64,000 bases of DNA from Tenacibaculum aiptasiae (GCF_008806755.1 NZ_WAAU01000011.1:39374-103373), one strand, 5' to 3'; counted from the first letter of the stretch, positions 43,554 to 51,902 are shown. The notes: generated by a model from the letters alone, not told the origin. Numbers and translations are program-made.

Positions 43554-43639
43554 GCTGAAGTGGTGGAATTGGTAGACACGTTGGACTTAAAATCCAATGG
43601 GCCGTAATGCCCGTGCGGGTTCAAGTCCCGCCTTCAGTA
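43554..43639 (+). tRNA. tRNA-Leu(TAA), copy 2, CCA not encoded
   Basis: Same sequence as copy 1 except for one variable-arm base; ends at the discriminator A (43639) followed by CAA instead of CCA. This copy needs CCA addition. Confidence 0.97.
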
Positions 43640-43640
43640 C

Positions 43641-43672
43641 AAAAGCCTTAACAAATTTGTTAAGGCTTTTTT
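43641..43672 (+). terminator. Terminator after the tRNA cluster
   Basis: 30-bp palindrome AAAAGCCTTAACAAA / TTTGTTAAGGCTTTT followed by T; strong factor-independent terminator. Confidence 0.9.
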
Positions 43673-43892
43673 GTTTTATAAATGTTCTATAAATCAACTT
43701 TTCCATATACTTTTCCCTTTATCTTTTACTCATTTCATGTAAAAAATAAACCCAAACCTCAAACTATTTAATTTACTATTAAGAATTATCTTTTTCAACA
43801 GCGTTTGCCCCTTAACACTAATTAAACCGAAATCTTACACTTCAGCTTGTTTACATGTTATTTTTTTCAAGAAATGAGCCTACTTTATTTAT

Positions 43893-43927
43893 TAAAACCG
43901 TTGCTAATAATTTTTTATTAGCAACGG
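43893..43927 (-). terminator. Terminator after the GG-leader peptide gene
   Basis: 13-bp stem (43898-43910 with 43915-43927), loop TTTT; on the minus strand it is followed by TTTTAAT. It lies 23 bp beyond the peptide stop. Confidence 0.8.
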
Positions 43928-43950
43928 AATTTTAACCTAAAAATACGTGA

Positions 43951-44139
43951 TTAAAACGGACAAACACAATAAGTCCCTGATGGATTTGGCCCATTCGGAT
44001 CGTTAGGAAAATCTAAGCATCCTGCTGCTATTTGCGCATTTGTACATGGACGTCCACTTGCATGAGGTTCCCCTCCTCCACTAATTGCTTTTTGCTCATT
44101 TTTACTTAAGGCATTTCCTAATTTTTTTAAATTTTTCAT
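43951..44139 (-). CDS. Double-glycine leader peptide with four cysteines (bacteriocin or signal precursor)
   Basis: 62 residues. The first 22 (MKNLKKLGNALSKNEQ, then KAISGG) form a bacteriocin-type leader: basic start, amphipathic LxxxLSKxEQKxI pattern and a GG pair at 21-22 (a third G at 23). The remaining 40 residues are rich in Gly, Pro and Asn with C32, C41, C58 and C60, enough for two disulfides or thioether links, and end in CVCPF. Leaders of this kind are cut by C39 peptidase-ABC exporters; none is encoded in the window. The gene upstream on the same strand encodes a pseudo-C39/VKOR/DsbA protein, a likely maturation partner. Antimicrobial or signalling use cannot be told apart from sequence. 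Confidence 0.82.
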   Translation of the reverse strand: MKNLKKLGNALSKNEQKAISGGGEPHASGRPCTNAQIAAGCLDFPNDPNGPNPSGTYCVCPF

Positions 44140-44270
44140 AATTAAAGTTTTAAATATTTATAAGCCTTGACTATTTAAAGACACTCAAGGTTTGTGTCTA
44201 TTCTTCTCGAGAGAATATTGTTAAAACGCGAAGCATTAAAAAAAGACTTCATTTCTATAGAAACCCATTC

Positions 44271-45872
44271 CTAATTCTTGCGTATATTCTTTTCAATACA
44301 GTCCTCAGCCAATTCCTGAATAAAATAAACTAGATCACTTCTATCATATTCTTTTGGAAAAGACCTACCGTTAATTAAAATTTCAGGTGTAAAATTAATT
44401 TCATTGTTTTTACACCACCTTACTTCTTTGGTTAATACTGACAAATATTTTTCTTTTTCATAGCAACTTCCCCACTTGTTTAACCAATCTTCGGTTTTCA
44501 TTCCATCATAAATATCATGCATCGCATCAAGACATATTAACACTTCTTTTTCATCAAATAATTCAAGTAATCTCAAAGTCACTTTTACTCCATCGCTCTC
44601 TTTATCATATATATTAACATAGAAACGAATTGTTATTTTTGTCTCATTTGGATATTTTCTATAAATATTTTCAATTAGCTTATGCACTTCTTTACAATGT
44701 CCACAAAAGGGATTTGTAATAATGGTAATATTAAGAAGTGCATTCTCATTACCTATAACTACTTCATTTGTATTTATAATTGTTGTATCTTTTATTTCAG
44801 ACGACTTCAAAAGTGCGTTGAAGAGGTTGAAATTTCGTTTAAACCTGAAATAATCAATTTTTGTTTGACTTAATTCTTTTAATGATTTTAATTTACGAGA
44901 GAGATAACTCCATAATGTTACTGAAGCTAAAAACCCAATACTTATAAGTAAAATTGATTTTATAGAAAAAGAAAAAGCAGAAATATCAGAATTTATGAAG
45001 GTAATTATTGCTTGCACCCAAAGAGTCACCACAATCCCTAAACACAACAAACACCATTTTTTTACTACTACTGCTTGATAATAAATTGAATATATTGTGA
45101 TAGGTAACACAAAAAAACTCAATAGATATAATATATTTAAGTCACCACCTTGGAGAAAAAGCAATAATGCATTGAATGTCAAACCAATGAAATATAAAAG
45201 ACTAATATTACTTAATTTAAAACGATTAAATATCAATGCCCCTTTTGAGCCTATAACAGCGTCACAATCTTTTTTATCAGTTGCATCAGAACAAAAAGTA
45301 TTTCCTAAAATAGTTTGACTTCCTTCCTCTTGCTTAATGATTGAGCTACTTATAAAAACACCAACTAAACTTAAAGCAAAATAAAAAAGGGATGGAATTG
45401 ATATTTCTAGTATAACCAACAAGCCAATAAATAAAATGATTGTTGATATTAGCAAGACTTTATCAAAGTTATTTTTCTTTGTTCTAACTTCTAAAAACTC
45501 AGTTTTTTCAACGACTACAATAACCCCTGTAAACATTTCTAAGAACTTAGTATAAGTAAGCTTGTATTTTTTCTTGTCAGAAACGAGAAGCCTACAGTAT
45601 GAATCATCTTTATTTACAACAACAAAACTTTCCCCTTTTTCAGTTTCTATTTGAGCCAAAAAACTAGTAGGTAACTGTTTTAATACTCCAAGATTTATAG
45701 GAATAGTTAAAGCTAGATTATCAATATCAAAGTGTGATAAAACACCAGTTATTGCATGTAGACTCGGATATGAAGGATGGCTTTCTATCTGAAAAGCCAA
45801 TTCTGTTTTATCAAAGTCAATTCTATTATAACTTAGCAATTGTTGTATTTGGTAGATAAGGGTCTTTTTCAA
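44271..45872 (-). CDS. Pseudo-C39 / vitamin K epoxide reductase / thioredoxin fusion
   Basis: 533 residues. Residues 1-122 resemble a C39 peptidase domain (HPSYPSLHAITGVLSHF, then LPTSFLAQIE, then FLEMFTGVIVV), but the catalytic Cys and His are absent. Residues 138-325 are a VKOR membrane domain with C194 and C203 in the loop and C274-LL-C277 at the active site. Residues 365-533 are a DsbA-like thioredoxin with C390-GH-C393. The chain would oxidise cysteines of an exported peptide held by the dead C39 domain; that is inference. The only start is TTG at 45872. The four-cysteine peptide gene lies 131 bp downstream, and a TPR histidine kinase is divergent. Confidence 0.85.
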   Translation of the reverse strand: MKKTLIYQIQQLLSYNRIDFDKTELAFQIESHPSYPSLHAITGVLSHFDIDNLALTIPINLGVLKQLPTSFLAQIETEKGESFVVVNKDDSYCRLLVSDKKKYKLTYTKFLEMFTGVIVVVEKTEFLEVRTKKNNFDKVLLISTIILFIGLLVILEISIPSLFYFALSLVGVFISSSIIKQEEGSQTILGNTFCSDATDKKDCDAVIGSKGALIFNRFKLSNISLLYFIGLTFNALLLFLQGGDLNILYLLSFFVLPITIYSIYYQAVVVKKWCLLCLGIVVTLWVQAIITFINSDISAFSFSIKSILLISIGFLASVTLWSYLSRKLKSLKELSQTKIDYFRFKRNFNLFNALLKSSEIKDTTIINTNEVVIGNENALLNITIITNPFCGHCKEVHKLIENIYRKYPNETKITIRFYVNIYDKESDGVKVTLRLLELFDEKEVLICLDAMHDIYDGMKTEDWLNKWGSCYEKEKYLSVLTKEVRWCKNNEINFTPEILINGRSFPKEYDRSDLVYFIQELAEDCIEKNIRKN

Positions 45873-45971
45873 AGAATTAAGAAATTATTTAATTGTAACT
45901 AGGTTTAATATCAATCTAAAATTCTCTGCTATTTAATAAGAAACAGTGAGTTAGACATTAAATAATTCGTT

Positions 45972-45998
45972 AGCGGTTATAAAAAATGTATAAGCGGT
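45972..45998 (+). promoter_or_regulatory. Candidate LytTR operator: AGCGGT direct repeats 21 bp apart
   Basis: TTAGCGGTTAT and ATAAGCGGTATT share AGCGGT at 45972-45977 and 45993-45998, exactly 21 bp apart. The site lies in the 171-bp gap between the VKOR-fusion gene and the kinase-LytTR operon, 22 bp before the kinase -7 box. Confidence 0.5.
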
Positions 45999-46019
45999 AT
46001 TTTTACTGATAATAACTTT

Positions 46020-46027
46020 TACATTTG
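46020..46027 (+). promoter_or_regulatory. -7 box of the TPR kinase-LytTR operon
   Basis: TACATTTG, an exact TAnnTTTG match, 16 bp before the ATG at 46044. The -33 position lacks TTTG and is instead close to the AGCGGT repeats, which would suit an activator-dependent promoter. Confidence 0.6.
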
Positions 46028-46043
46028 CATAAATTAATTGAAT

Positions 46044-48242
46044 ATGAAAAGAAAATGTTTTGAAAAGAAAATAAGCATCTACGCTTTACTAGTATTTTTC
46101 TTTAGTAATTTCTATATAACTTTTGCACAAAATGCTAAATTAGATAGCCTACAGCATGTATTAAAAACACATACCAAAAAGGACACTACTAGAGTAAACT
46201 TATTGAATGCTATTGCCTATGAAATTTATGGTACTAACCTAGATAAGGAGTTAAAAATTCTTAATGAATCTAGACTACTTTCAGACAGAATAGATTATAA
46301 AAAAGGAAAAGCTGTAAGTCTAAATTATACAGGACAAGCACATATGTATCAATCAAATTTCAAAGAATCAATTGATAATTTTGAAAAATCAATGGTTCTT
46401 TATAAAGCGATTGGTAACTTAAAAGGAGTATCGAAAAATCTTAACTCTATTGGAGTTGCTTATTTTCAACTAAGTAATAGAGAAAAATCATTAGAATATT
46501 TTAAAAAATCTTTACAGGTTGACGAAAAACTAAAAGACAAAAATGGTGTTTCTGCCTGCTTAAATAATATTGGAACCTTATACCAAAGCCTAGGAGAATA
46601 TGAGAAATCTTTAGAATACTTAAAAAAAGCTATACTTATAAAGCAAGAAATTAATGATGAAGTGGGAGTTGGCCGTGGATTATACAATATTGGAACCATA
46701 TATGCTGTTAGAGGCGATTATCCTCATGCCATTGAAAATTACAAAAAAGCACTACTAATATTAAAAAAAAACAATAAAACTCAAGGAGTTTCTCTTTGCT
46801 TAAACGAAATTGGTGACATCTATTTTCGTCAAGAAAGATTTAAGACAGCTCTGGAATACTTTAAAAAATCATTAAAAATAAATGATTCTAAAAAAAATAA
46901 TTCACTAGTAAAAAGCTTAAGATATATTGGGAGAATTTATAAAGAAAATGGAGAAAATGTAAAGGCTATAGAATATTTCAAAAAAGCATTGAAAATGAGT
47001 CAAGAAATAGGTAATAAAGAACATATTTCTTATTGTTTAAATGCTTTGGGAAAAATTCATCTAGAAACAAAAAAGTACACACAAGCACTTCAATATTTCA
47101 AAAAAGGATTATCAACTAATTTAGAAGTTGGTGAGGGGAAGCAATTTGGAGAAAGCGTTTCTTATATAGGCATTGGAGAAACTTATTATCATCAAAAAAA
47201 ATATAAAAAAGCATTATATAATTTAATAAAAGGATTAAAGCTAGCTGAAAAATTTGAATCTGTAGAAAATCAAAAACTAGCTACTGAATTACTTTCTAAA
47301 ACATATTATAAAACACAACAATTTAAAAAAGCCTATAATAATCAAATTAAGTTTAAAACATTAAGCGACAGCCTTTTCAATAAAAAGAAAATACAAAAAA
47401 TCACAGCAATAGAATATGAATATGCTTACAAAAAACGTTTAGATTCTGCTGCACAAAGGGAAAATAATTTAAAAAATGAAGTAACTACTATAGATAAAAA
47501 ATTAGGAATTTCCGAGCAACAAAAACTATGGTGGATTATTGGTTTCTTCTGTTTAATACTACTTCTGTTTTTTTTACACAGAAATCATCGTTTTAAACAA
47601 TTAAAAGCACAATCTGAGAATACTAATTTACGTTTTCAAGCTCTAAACATGCAAATGAATCCACATTTTATTTACAATAGTTTAAGCAGTATTCAACAAT
47701 ACGTTTTAGCAAACGACCCTAATAGTGCACAACAATATTTAGCACAATTTTCAGTATTAATGCGAGCTATATTAGCTTCTTGTAAAAAAGAGATTATTTC
47801 TTTAGACAAAGAAATAGAGATTATTAAAAACTATATAGAACTAGAAAAAAAGCGCTTTAGAAACTCTTTTGATTTTGAAATAGTAAACTCTATAGAAGAT
47901 AGCTCAGAAATCTATCTACCTCCACTTCTAATTCAACCGCTAGTAGAAAACGCTGTTATCCATGGCGTTTCAACCTTAAAAGAACGTAAAGGGTTTATTA
48001 GTATTTCCTTCAATATAATAAATCAAGAATTAGAATGTGTAGTTAATGATAATGGAATAGGAATTGAAACATCTACAAAAGAAAAACAACAACGTATTAT
48101 TAATCATGAATCAATTGCTATAAAGAACATCGAAGAACGGTTAAAATTACTTGATACAAAAAACACACAACGTCTTTTTGTTAGCCCATCAAACAAGACA
48201 CCTCACGGAACTCAAACACGAATATTAATACCTGTGTATTAA
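46044..48242 (+). CDS. TPR-domain sensor histidine kinase (LytS type)
   Basis: 732 residues from ATG 46044; a TTG at 46038 is in frame but lies almost on the expected transcription start. Signal peptide (YALLVFFFSNFYITFAQ), then eight or nine TPR repeats of 40 residues (about 85-440; the pattern A/SLNxIGxxY...EYFKKSL recurs), one membrane helix (about 496-512), a short coiled coil and a His_kinase domain with NMQMNPHF (H541) and the PLVENAVIHG and NDNGIG boxes. The TPR array faces the periplasm and could bind peptide or protein ligands. Its regulator gene starts 1 bp after its stop. Confidence 0.92.
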   Translation: MKRKCFEKKISIYALLVFFFSNFYITFAQNAKLDSLQHVLKTHTKKDTTRVNLLNAIAYEIYGTNLDKELKILNESRLLSDRIDYKKGKAVSLNYTGQAHMYQSNFKESIDNFEKSMVLYKAIGNLKGVSKNLNSIGVAYFQLSNREKSLEYFKKSLQVDEKLKDKNGVSACLNNIGTLYQSLGEYEKSLEYLKKAILIKQEINDEVGVGRGLYNIGTIYAVRGDYPHAIENYKKALLILKKNNKTQGVSLCLNEIGDIYFRQERFKTALEYFKKSLKINDSKKNNSLVKSLRYIGRIYKENGENVKAIEYFKKALKMSQEIGNKEHISYCLNALGKIHLETKKYTQALQYFKKGLSTNLEVGEGKQFGESVSYIGIGETYYHQKKYKKALYNLIKGLKLAEKFESVENQKLATELLSKTYYKTQQFKKAYNNQIKFKTLSDSLFNKKKIQKITAIEYEYAYKKRLDSAAQRENNLKNEVTTIDKKLGISEQQKLWWIIGFFCLILLLFFLHRNHRFKQLKAQSENTNLRFQALNMQMNPHFIYNSLSSIQQYVLANDPNSAQQYLAQFSVLMRAILASCKKEIISLDKEIEIIKNYIELEKKRFRNSFDFEIVNSIEDSSEIYLPPLLIQPLVENAVIHGVSTLKERKGFISISFNIINQELECVVNDNGIGIETSTKEKQQRIINHESIAIKNIEERLKLLDTKNTQRLFVSPSNKTPHGTQTRILIPVY

Positions 48243-48243
48243 C

Positions 48244-48978
48244 ATGATAAAGACTATTATTATTGAAGATGAACCTAACGCATTAGAATCTCTTAAAATT
48301 GGAATACAACAATACATACCCGCATTAAAAATAATAGGAGAAGCCACTACAATAGAGGAAGGAAAACAAGTAATTGAACAATTATGCCCAGAATTAGTCT
48401 TGCTAGATATACGACTAGGCACTAAAGATGCTTTTCAATTACTAGATAGTCTAGATAATTTAGATTTTGAAATTATTTTTACTACGGCTTATGGTGAATT
48501 TAAAGAAACAGCTTTTGATTATTTTGCACTACATTATTTAATGAAACCTATAGATTTTGAAAAACTTAAATCCGTTGTTTCTTCTTATGAACAAAGAAAA
48601 GCAAAACGATTTACCCTTCAGAAGTATGCTTTTTTAAAGCAATTCTTTAGTTCTGGTTTCAAAACACTATCCATTCCATCTAGCAAAGGATACAATTTAA
48701 TTAATATAGATAACATAATGTGGTGTGAGGCTTCTGGAAATTACACTATCATTTTTATGGAAAAGGAAAGACAATTAATAGCTTCTAAACAATTAAAATA
48801 TTACGAGAATATATTAAGAGAAGTAGGTTTTTTCAGAATTCACCGTTCTTTATTGGTAAATATAAAACAGATATATGAAATTAAAGAAAACACTGTTATT
48901 TTGAAGAACAAAAAAGTATTAACTGTTTCTAGAAGAAATAAAAAAAACATAGAAATGTTAATGAGAATAATTGGGTAG
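48244..48978 (+). CDS. LytTR family response regulator
   Basis: 244 residues. Receiver domain with EDE at 8-10, phospho-acceptor D55 in LLDIRLG and the conserved lysine in YLMKPIDFEKL. The LytTR domain (about 140-244) has MWCEASGNYTIIFME and FFRIHRSLLVNI. It starts 1 bp after the TPR kinase stop and is its partner. The AGCGGT direct repeats between the operon and the divergent VKOR/peptide genes are its most likely site in this window. Confidence 0.94.
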   Translation: MIKTIIIEDEPNALESLKIGIQQYIPALKIIGEATTIEEGKQVIEQLCPELVLLDIRLGTKDAFQLLDSLDNLDFEIIFTTAYGEFKETAFDYFALHYLMKPIDFEKLKSVVSSYEQRKAKRFTLQKYAFLKQFFSSGFKTLSIPSSKGYNLINIDNIMWCEASGNYTIIFMEKERQLIASKQLKYYENILREVGFFRIHRSLLVNIKQIYEIKENTVILKNKKVLTVSRRNKKNIEMLMRIIG

Positions 48979-49381
48979 TTTTTTTAATATATTACGTCAA
49001 TTTATTTTTGAAATAAACTTTCAATTAAGCTCTTGTAGGTTGTAGAAATTACTATAGAATTTAATATTTTTTAATGAAATATAAATGTACCCTCTTGCCT
49101 TTTTCATTTTGATTTCAAGTTCGAATGTCACTCCTCATAAAGATGAATTTATAGATAATGAAGAAATAAAAATCTATAACATTTTTGGTTTCTCTTTCTA
49201 AAACACAGACAGTTTTATCCTAAGAACCTAAGCACTCATACTTTATAAATCACCTATTTACACCAAAAAAGTCACAACATTTTATCGTTATAACTTTATA
49301 TTATTACTATTCATATATCCTATATAACTACAAACTAGCATAAGCAAAAGAACTTTTATACACTTATACTCTCTAACATCC
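48979..49381. other. 403-bp spacer with no convincing gene
   Basis: Very AT-rich. The only coding-like stretch is a 38-codon frame at 49085-49201 (plus strand) that opens with a hydrophobic MYPLAFFILISSSN segment and an acidic tail. It has no homologous feature I recognise and may be a remnant of a small exported protein. Nothing else is supported. Confidence 0.5.
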
Positions 49382-49837
49382 TTAATCCTTTTTATTAAAA
49401 ATCGTATTTAAATGTATTATTAAATTATCAACTTCATTATTATACTTCTCATAACAATAAAACTTAATCTTTTTCCCATTTTTAAACTTCAATAAAATAG
49501 AGGGATAATTTTTCAAAATAAATCTGTAGTTAATTTTCTCTAAATCTTCTATACTTTCATTTAATAATCTTTCCCCATCTTTATTTTTTATAATTATTTC
49601 TTTTTTAGTAAACGCAACCTCAATATAACCTAAGTATTTTGACTTAAAAAGTCTTAAAAACAGAAAAGCTAACACTATACTCAAAATAATGTAGCTAAAA
49701 AAAACACCTCCATCTGGTATAAAGTTCTTTATTTCTGAAATAAAAACGAGAGATATAAAATTTGAGATTATAAAAGACAAGAAAAAAAATAAATAATGTT
49801 TTCTATACCTAATTGTATGAATTGAATATTTTCTCAT
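49382..49837 (-). CDS. Hypothetical membrane protein with PH-like C-terminal domain
   Basis: 151 residues. Two hydrophobic helices (about 15-35 and 47-65), then a beta-rich domain (YIEVAFTKKEIIIKN to KKIKFYCYEKYNNEV) resembling the small bacterial PH domains found after a two-helix hairpin. No known function. It is the last of three minus-strand membrane genes, 18 bp after the 128-residue gene, all very AT-rich. Confidence 0.72.
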   Translation of the reverse strand: MRKYSIHTIRYRKHYLFFFLSFIISNFISLVFISEIKNFIPDGGVFFSYIILSIVLAFLFLRLFKSKYLGYIEVAFTKKEIIIKNKDGERLLNESIEDLEKINYRFILKNYPSILLKFKNGKKIKFYCYEKYNNEVDNLIIHLNTIFNKKD

Positions 49838-49855
49838 TATTTAAACCTATTTCCA

Positions 49856-50242
49856 TCAAACATATAAACCAAAAAATTTAAGAATATAAAGCATTATAAA
49901 AACACTAGATATTAAAAAAATTAATCCCAGAAAAAAATAAAAATACCTAATTAATTTAGAAGCACTATTATAATGCATCTCCAAGGAATCAAAATCTATC
50001 GAATTTTTTATTTTTTTTGCTAAAAGTGATCTAAAAAGATAAACATATCCAGCCATGATCAAAACTGCAACTAAAACATTCCTTATCTTCAATAGAATCA
50101 GCCCTCCTAAAACTATTCCAGAAGTTATAAACGACCATTCTAAAAGTATTTTATTAACAACACCTCCTTCAACATTATATCTATTACCTATTTTTTGGCT
50201 ACAATAATTTACTTTAAGATAAAATCTTATCAAACTAGTCAT
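49856..50242 (-). CDS. Hypothetical membrane protein, 128 residues (paralogue of next gene)
   Basis: N-terminal VNYCSQKIGNRYNVEGG segment followed by about four hydrophobic helices in two pairs with a charged loop between them. The neighbour at 50280 has the same length, the same INYC(T/S)Q(K/R)IG start and the same helix layout, so the two arose by tandem duplication despite low identity. Function unknown. Together with the PH-like gene it forms a small membrane-protein cassette between the kinase operon and the arsenosugar cluster. Confidence 0.72.
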   Translation of the reverse strand: MTSLIRFYLKVNYCSQKIGNRYNVEGGVVNKILLEWSFITSGIVLGGLILLKIRNVLVAVLIMAGYVYLFRSLLAKKIKNSIDFDSLEMHYNSASKLIRYFYFFLGLIFLISSVFIMLYILKFFGLYV

Positions 50243-50279
50243 ATATTATAAAACTTACATTATGTTATTCAACTCTTTA

Positions 50280-50666
50280 TTATTCAATATAGTTAAAGAC
50301 ACTAAATGAGAAAATAAGAAAAACTACAGACAAGGCAGTTATTAGAATTCCTATCATAAAATTAAATACTTTTTTTGTCATATTAATTTTTTTATATTCA
50401 GACACCAATTCTTTTAAAACTATTATTTTTTTTATTTTTTCATTTACAAATGGAGAATACCAAATAAATGAACCATATATAGCTACTAATAAGTATGCTC
50501 CATTAATATTAGATGCAAAAATAAAATAGGGAATGATTATAAACGGTGTTAATAAAAATGTTAATTGTGTTTTAAATATATGACTTACTCCATCTTCTAA
50601 ATCTTTCTTATCCCACAAACCTATTCTCTGGGTACAGTAATTAATAAACATTAACCTCTTTAACAT
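50280..50666 (-). CDS. Hypothetical membrane protein, 128 residues (paralogue of previous gene)
   Basis: Begins LMFINYCTQRIGLWDKKDLEDG, then two hydrophobic helices, a basic amphipathic loop (NEKIKKIIVLKELVSEY) and two more helices. Same architecture as the gene at 49856-50242. It is transcribed first of the three. No function is known. Confidence 0.72.
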   Translation of the reverse strand: MLKRLMFINYCTQRIGLWDKKDLEDGVSHIFKTQLTFLLTPFIIIPYFIFASNINGAYLLVAIYGSFIWYSPFVNEKIKKIIVLKELVSEYKKINMTKKVFNFMIGILITALSVVFLIFSFSVFNYIE

Positions 50667-50802
50667 AAAAATACTGTTGAAATTAAATTAGCAATTTTCT
50701 TTTTTTAGCTATGCAAAAATAGAACATTTACAGTAAACTATATTTCCTTTGTAATGTCTTATATAAGTCAACGTCTAAACAGACAGTTTAAAACAAATAA
50801 GC

Positions 50803-51510
50803 ATGAAAAATTTATTTCTAATATTAAGTTTATCTTTTTTCTTAACCTCTTATAGTCAAACATCAACTTTCGATGCTCTATTAAAAAAACACGTAAGTAC
50901 TAAAGGGAATGTAAACTACAAAGCATTCAAAAAAGACGAAGCTAAATTGCAATCTTACCTAGATTATTTAGCCAAAACCTCTCCTAAAAAATCATGGTCT
51001 GCAGCAAAAACAAAAGCTTTTTGGGTAAATGCTTATAATGCCTATACTATTAAATTAATTTTAGACAACTACCCTTTAAAAAGTATTTTGAAAATAAAAA
51101 AGAAAGGAAAAGATGCTTGGAGCATTCCTTTTGCAAAAGTTGGAGGTAAATCTTACACATTAAATCATATTGAACATGAAATTTTACGTAAAGATTACAA
51201 CGATCCTAAAATACATGTAGGTGTAAATTGTGCTTCGGGTTCTTGTCCTCAATTAGGAAATTTTGCTTTTACAGAAGCTAATTACGAAGCTAAAACCAAA
51301 GACTTAATGAAGAAGTTCATTAATGATACCAATAGAAATAAGATTAGTAAAAATAAAGTTGAGCTTTCTAAAATATTTGAGTGGTTTAAAGGTGATTTTA
51401 CTAAAAAAGGATCATTAATTGATTTCCTAAACAAATATTCAAACACCAAGATAGACCCTAAAGCTAAGGTTCGATTCTTAGAATATGATTGGAGTTTAAA
51501 CGGAAAGTAG
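50803..51510 (+). CDS. DUF547 domain-containing exported protein
   Basis: 235 residues with a signal peptide (LFLILSLSFFLTSYSQ). The DUF547 core is visible: NVNYKAFKKD, AFWVNAYNAYTIKLI, and HVGVNCASGSCPQLG with two conserved cysteines. The domain has a papain-like or transglutaminase-like look in some members, but its chemistry is unknown. It is 30 bp before the peroxidase-like gene and so leads the arsenosugar cluster. Confidence 0.9.
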   Translation: MKNLFLILSLSFFLTSYSQTSTFDALLKKHVSTKGNVNYKAFKKDEAKLQSYLDYLAKTSPKKSWSAAKTKAFWVNAYNAYTIKLILDNYPLKSILKIKKKGKDAWSIPFAKVGGKSYTLNHIEHEILRKDYNDPKIHVGVNCASGSCPQLGNFAFTEANYEAKTKDLMKKFINDTNRNKISKNKVELSKIFEWFKGDFTKKGSLIDFLNKYSNTKIDPKAKVRFLEYDWSLNGK

Positions 51511-51540
51511 TATTTTTATTTTTCAACTTAAAATAAACAT

Positions 51541-51876
51541 ATGTCTAAAACATATTATGATCCGGCTGACTTACGTAAGTTTGGAAAAATAACAGAATGG
51601 AGTGAAGAACTTGGAAACAAGTTCTTCGATTATTATGGTAAAGTATTTGAAGAAGGAGCTTTAACCGCAAGAGAAAAAAGTTTAATTGCATTGGCTGTAG
51701 CACACACAGAGCAATGCCCATACTGTATAGATGCCTATACAAAAGATGGTTTACAACGTGGAATTACCAAAGAAGAAATGATGGAAGCTATTCATGTAGG
51801 AGCCGCTATAAAAAGTGGTGCTACTTTGGTACACGGAGTTCAAATGATGAACAAGGTGAATAAATTAGAAATGTAA
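51541..51876 (+). CDS. Arsenosugar biosynthesis-associated peroxidase-like protein (CMD family)
   Basis: 111 residues, AhpD/carboxymuconolactone decarboxylase fold. The redox motif EQCPYCIDAYTKD carries the CxxC pair and nearby acidic residues, and the rest is helical. Members of this subgroup are found next to ArsS and are presumed to protect or process pathway intermediates. It lies 93 bp before arsS; that gap contains a GC-rich inverted repeat. Confidence 0.9.
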   Translation: MSKTYYDPADLRKFGKITEWSEELGNKFFDYYGKVFEEGALTAREKSLIALAVAHTEQCPYCIDAYTKDGLQRGITKEEMMEAIHVGAAIKSGATLVHGVQMMNKVNKLEM

Positions 51877-51902
51877 TTATCCCTTCTTCAAAAAATGTTT
51901 CC

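Noticed and set aside
43407..43639. Integrated element with tRNA-Leu attachment sites
   Set aside because: No integrase gene and no downstream copy of the tRNA 3' end appear in the window, so only a plain duplication is supported.
44271..45872. An active C39 leader peptidase in the VKOR fusion
   Set aside because: The domain outline fits C39, but no Cys precedes the conserved core and the His position is Ser (GESFVVV), so it cannot be catalytic.
46300..47400. Tandem DNA repeat or CRISPR-like array
   Set aside because: The periodicity of about 120 bp comes from 40-residue TPR repeats in the kinase; the DNA is not conserved enough and there are no spacers. No CRISPR array was found in the window.
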